NCBI RefSeq assembly: GCF_021300615.1
Contig: NZ_JAJTMY010000003.1
Span: 186,001 to 250,000 of the forward strand
Length of the DNA stretch: 64,000 nt
Direction of reading: 5' to 3'
DNA from: Helicobacter anatolicus
GTDB lineage: Bacteria; Campylobacterota; Campylobacteria; Campylobacterales; Helicobacteraceae
Made by a program: the position numbers and the translations under genes. The notes beneath the pieces were generated by a model. That model was not told where the DNA came from. It saw only the letters and a program-made list of their open reading frames with translations, and did not search any database. Shown here in pieces: positions 26,509 through 37,747 of this stretch. The first letter of the stretch is position 1. Each line of letters begins with the position of its first letter.

Positions 26509-29181
26509 TCAATATTTATACCCTATTTCTATGTAAAAAGATCTTCCAATTTCATAAATAGGTGTTGCACTCAATCCCGCGCTACCATAGCTTAAATTTG
26601 TAATAGCAATATTTTTTGTATCCAAAAGATTGAAAATATCAAGATTTACAAATAAAGTATTTTTTCTATACATATCTACTTCAAAGCCAATCCTCATATC
26701 CCAAGTAAATGCATCTCTTACTCGATAGGTTTTAAAAGTTGGCACTTGCGTTAAAACACCATCAATTATTACACTATCTTGAAAATTATTCCCTACGCTA
26801 ATCATCGTATTATAAGCACTACGATATCTAAAAAAGTTGTTGAAAAGCCATTTTGTACGCCAAAAATAAAAATGATGAGTTGTATTTAAGCGTATTGTAA
26901 AAGGACGGACAAAATTACTTGCTGGTCTATCGGCATAACGTATTATCTTGCCATTATAACTGATGTATTGATTATCAAATTCTCCTTGTGTAAGATTCTC
27001 ATTATAATCTGCATAGTTTCTCTTAATATTTGTAAAATCAAATGCAAATAAAAAATAATTTTTAAACCAACTAAAGCCTATAGATTGATCATTTTGAATA
27101 CTTAAAGTTACAACATCTGTATCACTCTTTCCTTCATTAGTATAAACATAATGCAAATCCTGTGTAAGTTTAGAATTTGACGCACAACTTAGTGTACTAA
27201 TATTACCTTGAGAATCTTTACAAGCTCGTCTCACCTCATCACGCCCAAAACGATGAATATATTTTGCACTAATAGAAAACATTGAAATATTTTGTTGGAT
27301 TCCACCCATTAATTCATCAGAATAAGGCACGCGAATCTTTTTGAAATTTGTATCATTTTTATTTTGTGTGGCAGTTGCCTCACTCCAACTTTGATTATAA
27401 GAACTCTTAATAAGTGTATATTCCAAACTTGAACGACCATCTAAAAGTGCATAGTTAAAAATATTGCGCCCATAATAACGATTTGCCCCAAAAACAAATG
27501 AAGTTTGATAATCTTTTTTCACAGGTGTAATATATTTAATACTAAAGCGTGGTGCAAAAGTAATTTTACTCATAAAAGTATCAAAATCGCTTCTTAAACC
27601 AATTTTAGATTCTATTCTACCTCCTTTTCCTAGTAAAAAACTCATATCATCTTCAATAAAAAATGCTAAAGTAAAATTATTTACCGCAATTAATCCTTGC
27701 TTATAAAGTGTGGAACGATACATATATTGCCCATTATTATTTTCCCAGATTTTTTTTAAACTTGCATTCATTAATGAAGTATCTACCACACCATTACTAC
27801 AATATTCATCGCCTACTAGACAAGTCTCACCAGTTTTTAAGGGTTTGGTAAAAGCAGAACCACTAAAAATAGTATCACCTAAACGATGGTAATCTGCATA
27901 GACAAAACCACTTTCTGTACCAACACTAAATTTATTTAACCATCTTTTATATTTAATCGTATCAAATTCTTGCATAAGTTTGAGATTAAGATTGATTTGC
28001 TTACTAGAAACATTTCCATAACCACCCTCGTTATTACTACCATTGACATTCCAATTTTTATCTGTTGAATAACGCCAACCTTTCATATTTTGTGCTGAAC
28101 CAGTGCGAGAGTTTTCCAAGTAACCAAAATTTAATATTGCTGTAAAATTTCCTATAGAATTATCCCAAATACTTTTTAAATTTGCCTGATGTCCACCACT
28201 TTTAAGATAAAAATCAGAATCTTTTGTATTCACAATAAAATATTCATTATATTGTGGTGCAAAAGTATAACTTGCTTCCAATACTAAATTTGATAAAATA
28301 TCATAATAACCCTTGATAAAAGCATTGTAATTTAGTCTTTTTTGAGTTTTGGTAGTTTTATCTCCAATGATTTGATTAATCTGTCCTTGTGCATAAGATT
28401 TAAGTGGAATAAAACTTTGATTTGCACTAAAACTTGCAATCACTCCACTTTTTTCATTAATTTTGGATTCTAAAGAAGCACGAGTAATATATTTGATAAA
28501 TTTTGGTTGAGAATTTGCGGAAGTAGAGTTTATAAAAGCATCTTGTGATTTCTCATTGATATGATATTTTGTAAGACTAAAACCATTAAAATCTCCTTGA
28601 GAAATTTGCTGACTAATCTTAGCACTAAATTTTTTTGTAGGGCGTTTAGTTTCCGCTTCTACTACACCACCACTAAAACCACCATAACTTGCAGAAATAT
28701 TAGAATCTAAAACTTTAATAGACCCTAATAATGAAGTATCAATATTCATTCCTTGCGATCTTCCTGATAAAGAAGTAGGAGTTGTTGGATTTGTAGTGCC
28801 AATTGGATTTAAATCATTATTTATTCCTGCTCCATCTAATAAAAATAAATTTTGATAATATAAACCGCCACTAATACTAATATTTGCTGGATCAATTTCA
28901 CCTGCAGTTTGTGAACTTAGCTGTTTATTGTCAAATTGAACATTAGGCAAGATTCTAAGTAGACTTGTAATATCTCCATTACCATTTGGATTATCTTGAA
29001 TCATTTCTTGAGAAATTTTTTCTCCACTAAGATATTTTTTATCTTTTAAAGAACTAACTGAATAAATTTTATCAAGATTGTAAGCTTTTTCCTTTTGTCC
29101 TTTTTGATTTGTATCAGAAAGAATTTCTTCTTGAGCCATAAGTAATATACCTGTAAAAAAAAATATTATAATTGTTTTCAT
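26509..29181 (-). CDS. TonB-dependent outer-membrane receptor paired with MauG-type cytochrome
   Basis: An 890-residue protein with a signal peptide (IIIFFFTGILLMAQ), a plug domain (SLLRILPNVQF, GLYYQNLFLLDGAGIN, SASYGGFSGGVVEAETKRP) and a large beta-barrel ending in IEIGYKY with an aromatic last residue. A four-cysteine loop region (CLVGDEYCSNG and RRACKDSQGN...SCASN) lies in the extracellular part. Ligand is unknown. The gene immediately precedes the dihaem cytochrome and has a Fur-box-like sequence at its promoter, which suggests iron-regulated uptake. Confidence 0.87.
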   Translation of the reverse strand: MKTIIIFFFTGILLMAQEEILSDTNQKGQKEKAYNLDKIYSVSSLKDKKYLSGEKISQEMIQDNPNGNGDITSLLRILPNVQFDNKQLSSQTAGEIDPANISISGGLYYQNLFLLDGAGINNDLNPIGTTNPTTPTSLSGRSQGMNIDTSLLGSIKVLDSNISASYGGFSGGVVEAETKRPTKKFSAKISQQISQGDFNGFSLTKYHINEKSQDAFINSTSANSQPKFIKYITRASLESKINEKSGVIASFSANQSFIPLKSYAQGQINQIIGDKTTKTQKRLNYNAFIKGYYDILSNLVLEASYTFAPQYNEYFIVNTKDSDFYLKSGGHQANLKSIWDNSIGNFTAILNFGYLENSRTGSAQNMKGWRYSTDKNWNVNGSNNEGGYGNVSSKQINLNLKLMQEFDTIKYKRWLNKFSVGTESGFVYADYHRLGDTIFSGSAFTKPLKTGETCLVGDEYCSNGVVDTSLMNASLKKIWENNNGQYMYRSTLYKQGLIAVNNFTLAFFIEDDMSFLLGKGGRIESKIGLRSDFDTFMSKITFAPRFSIKYITPVKKDYQTSFVFGANRYYGRNIFNYALLDGRSSLEYTLIKSSYNQSWSEATATQNKNDTNFKKIRVPYSDELMGGIQQNISMFSISAKYIHRFGRDEVRRACKDSQGNISTLSCASNSKLTQDLHYVYTNEGKSDTDVVTLSIQNDQSIGFSWFKNYFLFAFDFTNIKRNYADYNENLTQGEFDNQYISYNGKIIRYADRPASNFVRPFTIRLNTTHHFYFWRTKWLFNNFFRYRSAYNTMISVGNNFQDSVIIDGVLTQVPTFKTYRVRDAFTWDMRIGFEVDMYRKNTLFVNLDIFNLLDTKNIAITNLSYGSAGLSATPIYEIGRSFYIEIGYKY

Positions 29182-29219
29182 TTGATATTTCTAGTATCCC
29201 TAGTATTTAAGTTTGTATG

Positions 29220-29262
29220 ATTATATCAAATAAAAATAGTTTTGATTATCATTATTATAAAT
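29220..29262 (-). promoter_or_regulatory. Promoter with Fur-box-like sequence for the 890-residue TonB receptor
   Basis: On the minus strand AATAATGATAATCA lies upstream of a TGATATAAT extended -10 (TATAAT at 29225-29220). The gene starts at 29181. The element resembles the classical GATAATGATAATC Fur repeats and would cover the -35 region. Confidence 0.55.
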
Positions 29263-29349
29263 TAAATTTTTAATGAACCAAAGAAAGAAACTTTCCGCTA
29301 AAAACTAAAATTTTAGAGTAAAATCAAATATTTTTAAAAATAAAATATA

Positions 29350-31479
29350 TTAAAATTTATAAGAAAATGAAATTTTTGCATTTATTCCTGGTTCTGGCAA
29401 TGCACGACGAACTGTATTAATCACTTCATTTGCACTTCCATCTGCTTCTACTTTAAATGGCGATGCTTGATTAATATAATATTGATTAAAAATATTTTCT
29501 ATAGCAAATTGCAAACTACAATTTTTATGCTTAGGATGTATATAAGTAAGATAAAAATTATGGACATGATAACCTTTTTTATCAATATTTGAAATTTCAT
29601 TATTATAAATATCATAACCAGTATAATTCAGTCTTTGCACGATTTTACTTACCCAAGAAATACTAATTCCACTTGATTTAAAATCATATCCTAATTTAAT
29701 CACATAAGTATTTCCTATAGCAGCACCAAGTTCATAAGTATCAGCAATCAATTTTCCCTTCACCATAGGAAAACTTCGTGAAAATGAAAAACTTGCTAAA
29801 AAACTTTTGAAAAAATAATCAATCCCTGCTTCAAAGCCATAAATATCAATTAAAGAATCTAAATTATCTCTTAAAGTATCCTCATGGTCTTCATGTCCTG
29901 CATGAGATTCATTTTCTCCATGAGAATGTCCACTTCCATAACTATTGATAAAATCTTTAATATTTTGATAAAACACTGCTCCTCGTACAGAAAAATATTC
30001 ATGATTATAATCAATATCAAATTCAATATTTTGCCCTTTTTCTGCCTTGAGATTCTTATCAACAAAATGATGTTCATTTTGTAATAATAGCGCATCTCCT
30101 GGCAGAGCACCACGCGTAACATATGAATACGAAAGTTTTAAATCTAAAGAATCTACTGGATTATAAAAAATTACAACTGATGGAGAAAAACCATAAGTAT
30201 GATGATTTTGATAGTTTTTATCATAGTAAAAATAAGAATCATAGCGGCTTCCTGCACCTAGACTTAAATTTTCTAATATATAATAATTTGCTTGAATATA
30301 TCCTCCAATAATATGTCCATCTTCCCTTCCTCTTTGTAAATTATCTTTTAAAGCTTTTTTATCTAATGTAGAAATATTTTGATAATTTAGCCCATACTCA
30401 AAAGTATTTTGTTTATTTTCTTTTAATGTATGTGCAACTTTTAAATCTAAACCAAAATTATTTAAAAATATATTTCTTGGAAGGCTTGCTTCTTCTTCAT
30501 CCATTGCACTATTTCCTATACTATAAGGAGTGAGTTTTACATTTCTAATATTTCCATAAGCATTAAGTTTTATTTTTGGTTCATTAAAATTTTTTGTTCC
30601 TTTTTTTTCATAAGCAATAGAAAAATTTTGATTAATATTTTTATGTTTAAAAAGAATCTGAGCATAATCTACTCCCCCACTTAAATCTGGATCTACACGA
30701 GTAATATTTGCTCTAAAAGGTCTAATTGCATCATCATTTACAAGATTATAACTCAATGTAATTTTGTCTCTTGTATTAAAAAATATATTAGATTTAAGCA
30801 ATAAATTATTTTGCATAGAAGGTGAACTAATAACTTTATCATCGGGTGTTGGATGAAAAAGGTTTGTGAAAATATGCTTACCATCTCTATAATAAAAAAT
30901 ATCTACAAAATCATAAGCAGCCAATATATCAAAATTTTTATGATCACTCCCATAGATTGCAAGATTTTCTTTTACTCCAAAATTTGAAAAAAATGAACTC
31001 CCAAAAAAAACACCAAAATTTTGATTTCTCTCTAAAAAATCTAAAGCATCTTTTGTAATAATATCTACACTCCCAGCAATTGCACCTGGTCCTGCCGAAG
31101 CATTTGCACTTCCTTTAATAATCTCAATTTTTTTTATCATAAAAGGATCAATTACTAAATTTCCTTGATGATGAAATGCATTACCATTTTGCACACTTCC
31201 ATCAATTTTAACGCGAAGAAGTCTATCTTCCATTCCACGAATATAAAGTTTTTGTGCCATTTTACCCCCGCCACCAACATCAATAGAAGATTCTTTAAAA
31301 AACATTTCTTTGAGATCACTAACTTGGCGGTTTGTGAAATCTTCATTCTGTAAAATACTTTTGTTTGTAAAAGAAAAATCTTGTTCTGATTGCGTAAAAA
31401 TTTCATCAAGTTCTTGTTTCATGGGATCTGCATAATTACAATTTAATATAATTGGTAAAAAAACTAGTGCTTTTTTCAT
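29350..31479 (-). CDS. TonB-dependent outer-membrane receptor with His-rich loop
   Basis: A 709-residue receptor with a short signal peptide, a plug (LKEMFFKESSIDVGGGG, QKLYIRGMEDRLLRVKIDG, IEIIKGSANASAGPGAIAGSVDI) and a barrel ending in AKISFSYKF, the expected terminal aromatic. A loop near residue 525 is strikingly rich in His and acidic residues (GHSHGENESHAGHEDHED). This suggests binding of a transition metal such as zinc, nickel or copper, or sensing of it. A Fur-box-like promoter precedes it. The ligand cannot be named; siderophore and free-metal receptors both remain possible. Confidence 0.87.
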   Translation of the reverse strand: MKKALVFLPIILNCNYADPMKQELDEIFTQSEQDFSFTNKSILQNEDFTNRQVSDLKEMFFKESSIDVGGGGKMAQKLYIRGMEDRLLRVKIDGSVQNGNAFHHQGNLVIDPFMIKKIEIIKGSANASAGPGAIAGSVDIITKDALDFLERNQNFGVFFGSSFFSNFGVKENLAIYGSDHKNFDILAAYDFVDIFYYRDGKHIFTNLFHPTPDDKVISSPSMQNNLLLKSNIFFNTRDKITLSYNLVNDDAIRPFRANITRVDPDLSGGVDYAQILFKHKNINQNFSIAYEKKGTKNFNEPKIKLNAYGNIRNVKLTPYSIGNSAMDEEEASLPRNIFLNNFGLDLKVAHTLKENKQNTFEYGLNYQNISTLDKKALKDNLQRGREDGHIIGGYIQANYYILENLSLGAGSRYDSYFYYDKNYQNHHTYGFSPSVVIFYNPVDSLDLKLSYSYVTRGALPGDALLLQNEHHFVDKNLKAEKGQNIEFDIDYNHEYFSVRGAVFYQNIKDFINSYGSGHSHGENESHAGHEDHEDTLRDNLDSLIDIYGFEAGIDYFFKSFLASFSFSRSFPMVKGKLIADTYELGAAIGNTYVIKLGYDFKSSGISISWVSKIVQRLNYTGYDIYNNEISNIDKKGYHVHNFYLTYIHPKHKNCSLQFAIENIFNQYYINQASPFKVEADGSANEVINTVRRALPEPGINAKISFSYKF

Positions 31480-31500
31480 TCTTATAATCCTAAAAAAATA

Positions 31501-31512
31501 ATAATCATTATA
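31501..31512 (-). promoter_or_regulatory. Promoter overlapped by a Fur-box-like palindrome
   Basis: ATAATCATTAT (31501-31511) is a perfect palindrome matching the core of the Fur box, and it is preceded by further ATAAT repeats. It overlaps the -10 box TATAAT (31512-31507, minus strand, with TG upstream), 28 bases before the receptor ATG at 31479. Binding here would block transcription. Confidence 0.6.
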
Positions 31513-31527
31513 TCAAAAAAATAAGAA

Positions 31528-31854
31528 TTAAAAAATAATTTTGGTTTTCATTCCTATAATACAATCTTTTAAAATATCAGGTTTTTTAATACTAAGCTCT
31601 ATGCTTTTTAAACAAGGGAAATCTTTTTTCAATTCTTGAGGAATATTTTGCAATGCATCTTCAATTAAAAAATATTGATTTTCACAAAATAAGGAGATAA
31701 TTTTATCTTTCAAAAGAACATAATCTAAAAATTCTTGATTTTCATAGGTAAAAATGCCATCAATTATCACTTTTTGTTTTTGATTACGCTCAAAATCTAA
31801 AATTCCAATAATAGTTTCAAAAGTTAATTTTTCAATAAGGATAGAAAAAGTCAT
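31528..31854 (-). CDS. folB: Dihydroneopterin aldolase
   Basis: A 108-residue protein of the FolB/tunnelling fold. The N-terminal IEKLTFETIIGILDFERNQKQKVIID matches the family opening (IGI.DWER..KQ.V.VD), and LIEDALQNI contains the conserved glutamate. It cleaves dihydroneopterin in folate synthesis. It is somewhat short of the usual 115-120 residues and diverged in the C-terminal half. Its start overlaps the plsY stop as ATGA. Confidence 0.82.
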   Translation of the reverse strand: MTFSILIEKLTFETIIGILDFERNQKQKVIIDGIFTYENQEFLDYVLLKDKIISLFCENQYFLIEDALQNIPQELKKDFPCLKSIELSIKKPDILKDCIIGMKTKIIF

Positions 31855-32519
31855 AGAACTTTTTTTTCTTCTCCTTTAAATAAACGCTTAATATTTGGAA
31901 TATGTGTATAGAAAATCAAAATTCCAATAATAATTACTGGGGCATGAGAATGAATTTGTGTAATGATATTTATAGAATCTGGTAAAGGAATTATATAAGG
32001 AATCAAAAAATTTAAAAAAATACCACTTAAAACCCCAAGTAATGAAGAAAGTGATGAAATTTTTAAAACCTTTCCAACAAAACCCCATACTAAAAGTCCC
32101 AAAATCCCTTCTATAGGAATCAATAAAATTATAGAACCAATTGCTGTTGCTACACCTTTTCCTCCCCTAAAATTTAAATAAGGGCTATAACAATGTCCTA
32201 AAATTGCTAAAATTGCAATCATATATTGCACAGAATATTCTAAATCAAAAATTTTTGCTAATAAAACGACAAACATTCCTTTAGTTGCATCTAAAATAAT
32301 CGTAAGTAAAGAAAATTTCTTAGCATTTTTAGAATCAATATCTTTTAATGCACGATAAACATTTGTAGCACCTATACTTCCTGAACCAATTTGTGTAATA
32401 TCAATTTTATAAAATATTTTTGTAAGGACATAACCAAAAGGGATTCCACCAAATAAAAAAGCAATAATATAAAAGATTGCATTAATATTTGTAATCGTAT
32501 ACATTAAATTATCTATCAT
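31851..32519 (-). CDS. plsY: Acyl-phosphate glycerol-3-phosphate acyltransferase PlsY
   Basis: A 222-residue inner-membrane enzyme that makes lysophosphatidate from acyl-phosphate and glycerol 3-phosphate. The three family motifs are visible: GSGSIGATNVYRAL near residue 42, FRGGKGVATAIG near 115 and a C-terminal THIPNIKRLFKGEEK. Five membrane helices are evident. It is embedded between a small membrane protein gene and folB. Confidence 0.95.
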   Translation of the reverse strand: MIDNLMYTITNINAIFYIIAFLFGGIPFGYVLTKIFYKIDITQIGSGSIGATNVYRALKDIDSKNAKKFSLLTIILDATKGMFVVLLAKIFDLEYSVQYMIAILAILGHCYSPYLNFRGGKGVATAIGSIILLIPIEGILGLLVWGFVGKVLKISSLSSLLGVLSGIFLNFLIPYIIPLPDSINIITQIHSHAPVIIIGILIFYTHIPNIKRLFKGEEKKVL

Positions 32520-32534
32520 TTTTTCCTCAATATA

Positions 32535-32792
32535 TTATTTTTCTTGTTTATTTCCCGTATTATACACAGACCAAGCAAGTGAAATAACCCAAGCCAGTAA
32601 AGTAAATCCGAGAAAAAAATTGATCACTAAAATACTATAGCGATATTTACTCTTACGATAAAAAGCAATAAAAGTTGGTAAAAAATAAATACAAAAACCT
32701 ATTAAAAATAGAAAAAACAAAAGTAAATAATCCATAATTGGAGAAAGTTGCTCTGAAATTTCTATTCCATCAATAATTGTAATTTTTTGCAT
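32535..32792 (-). CDS. Small membrane protein of the superinfection-immunity-like family
   Basis: An 85-residue protein with two hydrophobic helices joined by the segment FYRKSKYRYSILVINFFLG. This matches the small Imm/superinfection immunity protein family (first seen in phage T4) that is widespread on bacterial chromosomes. It starts 3 bases after the gyrB stop and precedes plsY. Function in bacteria is unknown; nothing else phage-like is present. Confidence 0.6.
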   Translation of the reverse strand: MQKITIIDGIEISEQLSPIMDYLLLFFLFLIGFCIYFLPTFIAFYRKSKYRYSILVINFFLGFTLLAWVISLAWSVYNTGNKQEK

Positions 32793-32795
32793 GAA

Positions 32796-35129
<2,334 letters not shown>

Positions 35130-36197
35130 TTAGTTTTGGATTGGTAAAATTAATGTTGAGAAATCCCCATCTTTTAAGACAAATGGATTTTTTGCTTCAT
35201 TAATGCAAAGTTCAAATTCTGTATTTTCAATCTGAGAAAGAAAATCAACAATATATCGAGAATCTACACAAAGATTCATTTCTTCTTCAAAATTAGTTTG
35301 GTATTCAAATTGAGTTTTTGCTTTTCCAGAATTATCTGTTTGAATTGTTTCAAATAAAATTTCATTATTTCTAAAAGTAATTTTAATTTTTTGTGAAATT
35401 GAGTTGGTAATTTTAATAGCTTCAAGAAAATTTTGTTTAGGGAGTTTTGTTTGGATTCTAAAATCTTTTGCAATAATTTTTTCATAATCTGGAAAATTTC
35501 CATTAATAAGTTTTGTAAAAAAAGTGTAATATTGATTTTTAATAATAAGTTGATATTCATTATAAAAAATTTCAATTTCATCTGAAAAGAGTTTTAAAAT
35601 TTCACTGATAGCTTTTTTGGGAATAATAATATTAAGTTTTTCAAGAGATTGGATTTTCTGTTTTACTATTGCTAATCTTCTTGTATCTGTACCTACAAAG
35701 TTAAAAGTATAATCTTTTAAATCAAGTAAAGCACCTGTTAATTCTGGTTTTTGATTAGTAGAATCAATTGCTGGAGTAATTTTTTTGAGAAATTGTATAA
35801 AACTAGAAGTATCAAAGTTAATTTTATTTTGTATTGTTTCTTGAATATTTTTAGGAAATTCATTTGCATCAAACATGGGAAGTTCAAAACTTGTTTCTTC
35901 TTGTTTTATATAAAGGTTTTGTCCATCTGTTTCAATAGAAATTTCTTTATCTTTCAATCTTTTAATGGAATCTAAAATTCTTTTACCACTTACTGTTGCA
36001 TTTCCATCGATTTCTTTTTTAATATTAATTTGAGTTTCAAGCCCTATTTCATAATCTGTTGCTTTAAGAATTAAAGTATTGTCATGAGTTTCTAAATAGA
36101 TATGAGATGTAATTTGTGAAGAATCCTTTTTATCTAAAAAGGGTTGAAGATTATTAAGAATAATTTCAAATTTACTTTTTTCGATGCTGAATTTCAT
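35130..36197 (-). CDS. dnaN: DNA polymerase III beta sliding clamp
   Basis: A 355-residue clamp subunit with the three repeated clamp folds. It starts MKFSIEKSKFEIILNNLQ and has GTDTRRLAIVKQKI in the middle domain, the usual spot for TDxxRLA. It ends with LCINEAKNPFVLKD and PIQN. It is slightly short of E. coli DnaN (366) but typical of this class. It lies downstream of dnaA and the origin region and is probably cotranscribed with gyrB. Confidence 0.95.
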   Translation of the reverse strand: MKFSIEKSKFEIILNNLQPFLDKKDSSQITSHIYLETHDNTLILKATDYEIGLETQINIKKEIDGNATVSGKRILDSIKRLKDKEISIETDGQNLYIKQEETSFELPMFDANEFPKNIQETIQNKINFDTSSFIQFLKKITPAIDSTNQKPELTGALLDLKDYTFNFVGTDTRRLAIVKQKIQSLEKLNIIIPKKAISEILKLFSDEIEIFYNEYQLIIKNQYYTFFTKLINGNFPDYEKIIAKDFRIQTKLPKQNFLEAIKITNSISQKIKITFRNNEILFETIQTDNSGKAKTQFEYQTNFEEEMNLCVDSRYIVDFLSQIENTEFELCINEAKNPFVLKDGDFSTLILPIQN

Positions 36198-36369
36198 TTT
36201 TTCTCCTTATGAAGCTTTATAATATTAAATTTTCTAGTAGTAGTAGTATGGTTGTGAAAAGTGTGAAAATCTTTTAAAATTCCCAAAAATATGGAACTAC
36301 AACATAAAAAATTTAATATATTTTTATTCACATTTATGTGCCTTATTGTATCGAAAAATTAAAAAACTT
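36198..36369. other. oriC: Probable oriC: DnaA boxes, DnaA-trio-like repeat and AT-rich unwinding element
   Basis: This is the dnaA-dnaN spacer. From right to left it has TTATTCACA (36324-36332, a consensus DnaA box), then two adjoining nine-mers GTGTGAAAA (36261-36269) and TTGTGAAAA (36252-36260), which resemble boxes in the other orientation. After GG comes TAG-TAG-TAG-TAG-TAT (36235-36249), and then an AT-rich stretch (36211-36234) toward dnaN. Box, short spacer, 3'-GAT-5' repeats and AT-rich DNA is the order described for DnaA-trio origins such as that of Bacillus subtilis. The fit is by inspection. Confidence 0.65.
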
Positions 36370-37668
36370 TTATAGCTTGTTTTTAATTTCATCGATTTCA
36401 GATTGAAGTGTTGGATTTTCCTTAATTTCCTTATTGATTGAAGAAATTGCTTTACTTACTGCACTGTGATCTTTCATATTTAAGGATTGAGCAATCATTG
36501 TCATAGAATTTGGTATCATTTGTCTTGTAATAAAAATTACTATTTTTCTTGCCTTTGCTATGCTTTTTACTTTACTTTTAGAAGAAATTTCACTAGGTTT
36601 AATATTAAATTTTCTTGCTACTGCTTTGATAATATCATCAATGCTTGGATTTTTTTTAGGTTCTTTTTGTATGTCTTTGATAGCATTTTCTACTGTAGTT
36701 AGCGTAATAGATTGTCCAAAAAAAGATAATGCATTTAATTTAAGTGTAATTCCTTCAATTTGTCGGATATTTTCTCCGACATTAGAAGCTAGATATTCTA
36801 TAATATCTTTACTAAGTTCAATATGATTAATCACACATTTTTGTTTTATAATCTCTATTTTTGTTTCTAAACCAGGAGGTTGAATATCTGCAGTAATTCC
36901 CCATTCAAATCGGGATTTTAGACGCTCAGCAAGACCAGTAATTTGCTTAAGGCTTTTATCAGCAGTCATAATAATTTGTTTTTTTTTGGTGTGTAATTCA
37001 TTAAAAGTATGAAAAAATTCATCTTGAATTTGTTGTTTTCCACCAAAAAATTGTACATCATCAATTAAAAGATAATCACAATTTCTATATTTTTCACGAA
37101 AACTTTCCATATTATTGCTTTGAATTTTAGAAATATAGTCATTTAAAAATTGCTCAGCAGTGATATAAATAACAATTTTATCTTTTTCAATAACTTTATT
37201 TCCGATAGCATTAAGAAGATGTGTTTTACCTAATCCTGTACCACCATAGAATAATACAGGATTATATCGTTCACTTTGTTTTTCACAGACTTGTTTTGCA
37301 ATTTCGTAAGCAAATTTATTGGAATCTCCTTGGATAAAGGTTTCAAAGGTATAAGAAGGGTTTAGAGAATTTTGTGTTTTTTGTATATTTTGTTTAAAAC
37401 TTTTCACATTTGTTTTTTTTATTTCTTTATTAATGTGAATTTCAGGTTGAGTTTTGAAATATTTTTCAAAGATTTCAAGGATTTTTTTATTATATTGTGT
37501 TTTAATCCATTGTTCAATATAAATATTTGGGACAATAATTAGTAAAATATCGTTGCTATTGGATTTTACTATGTATTCCATATTAGAAAAAAGATGATTA
37601 TAAGCCTCGTATCCAAATTCCTTTTTAAAGATTTCACGGAGGTCTTGTTGGGAAATTTTTTGTGACAT
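36370..37668 (-). CDS. dnaA: Chromosomal replication initiator DnaA
   Basis: A 432-residue AAA+ initiator. Walker A GGTGLGKTHLLNAIG is near residue 144, Walker B LLIDDVQFFGGK near 207, sensor and box VII GLAERLKSRFEWG follow. The C-terminal DNA-binding signature DHSAVSKAI near residue 400 reads DHS in place of the commoner DHT, as in some relatives. It opens oriC and regulates initiation. It is flanked by likely DnaA boxes on both sides, so it may autoregulate. Confidence 0.98.
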   Translation of the reverse strand: MSQKISQQDLREIFKKEFGYEAYNHLFSNMEYIVKSNSNDILLIIVPNIYIEQWIKTQYNKKILEIFEKYFKTQPEIHINKEIKKTNVKSFKQNIQKTQNSLNPSYTFETFIQGDSNKFAYEIAKQVCEKQSERYNPVLFYGGTGLGKTHLLNAIGNKVIEKDKIVIYITAEQFLNDYISKIQSNNMESFREKYRNCDYLLIDDVQFFGGKQQIQDEFFHTFNELHTKKKQIIMTADKSLKQITGLAERLKSRFEWGITADIQPPGLETKIEIIKQKCVINHIELSKDIIEYLASNVGENIRQIEGITLKLNALSFFGQSITLTTVENAIKDIQKEPKKNPSIDDIIKAVARKFNIKPSEISSKSKVKSIAKARKIVIFITRQMIPNSMTMIAQSLNMKDHSAVSKAISSINKEIKENPTLQSEIDEIKNKL

Positions 37669-37686
37669 TTATTTTTTAACTCCAGA

Positions 37687-37713
37687 TTTCACATATGTGA
37701 AATTTTGTGAAAA
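37687..37713. promoter_or_regulatory. Palindrome and DnaA-box-like repeats between dnaA and ruvC
   Basis: TTTCACATATGTGAAA (37687-37702) is a perfect 16-bp palindrome of two outward TGTGAAA elements. It is followed at once by TTTTGTGAAAA (37703-37713). The same TGTGAAA core occurs in the dnaA-dnaN spacer. These could be DnaA boxes that autoregulate dnaA or form a second origin subregion, as in the bipartite H. pylori origin. Confidence 0.5.
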
Positions 37714-37747
37714 ACTGCTACCATTATAACAAAAATAAGGTATAAAA

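Noticed and set aside
32535-32792. Superinfection-immunity-like protein as a prophage marker
   Set aside because: The family is common on bacterial chromosomes and no other phage gene is present.
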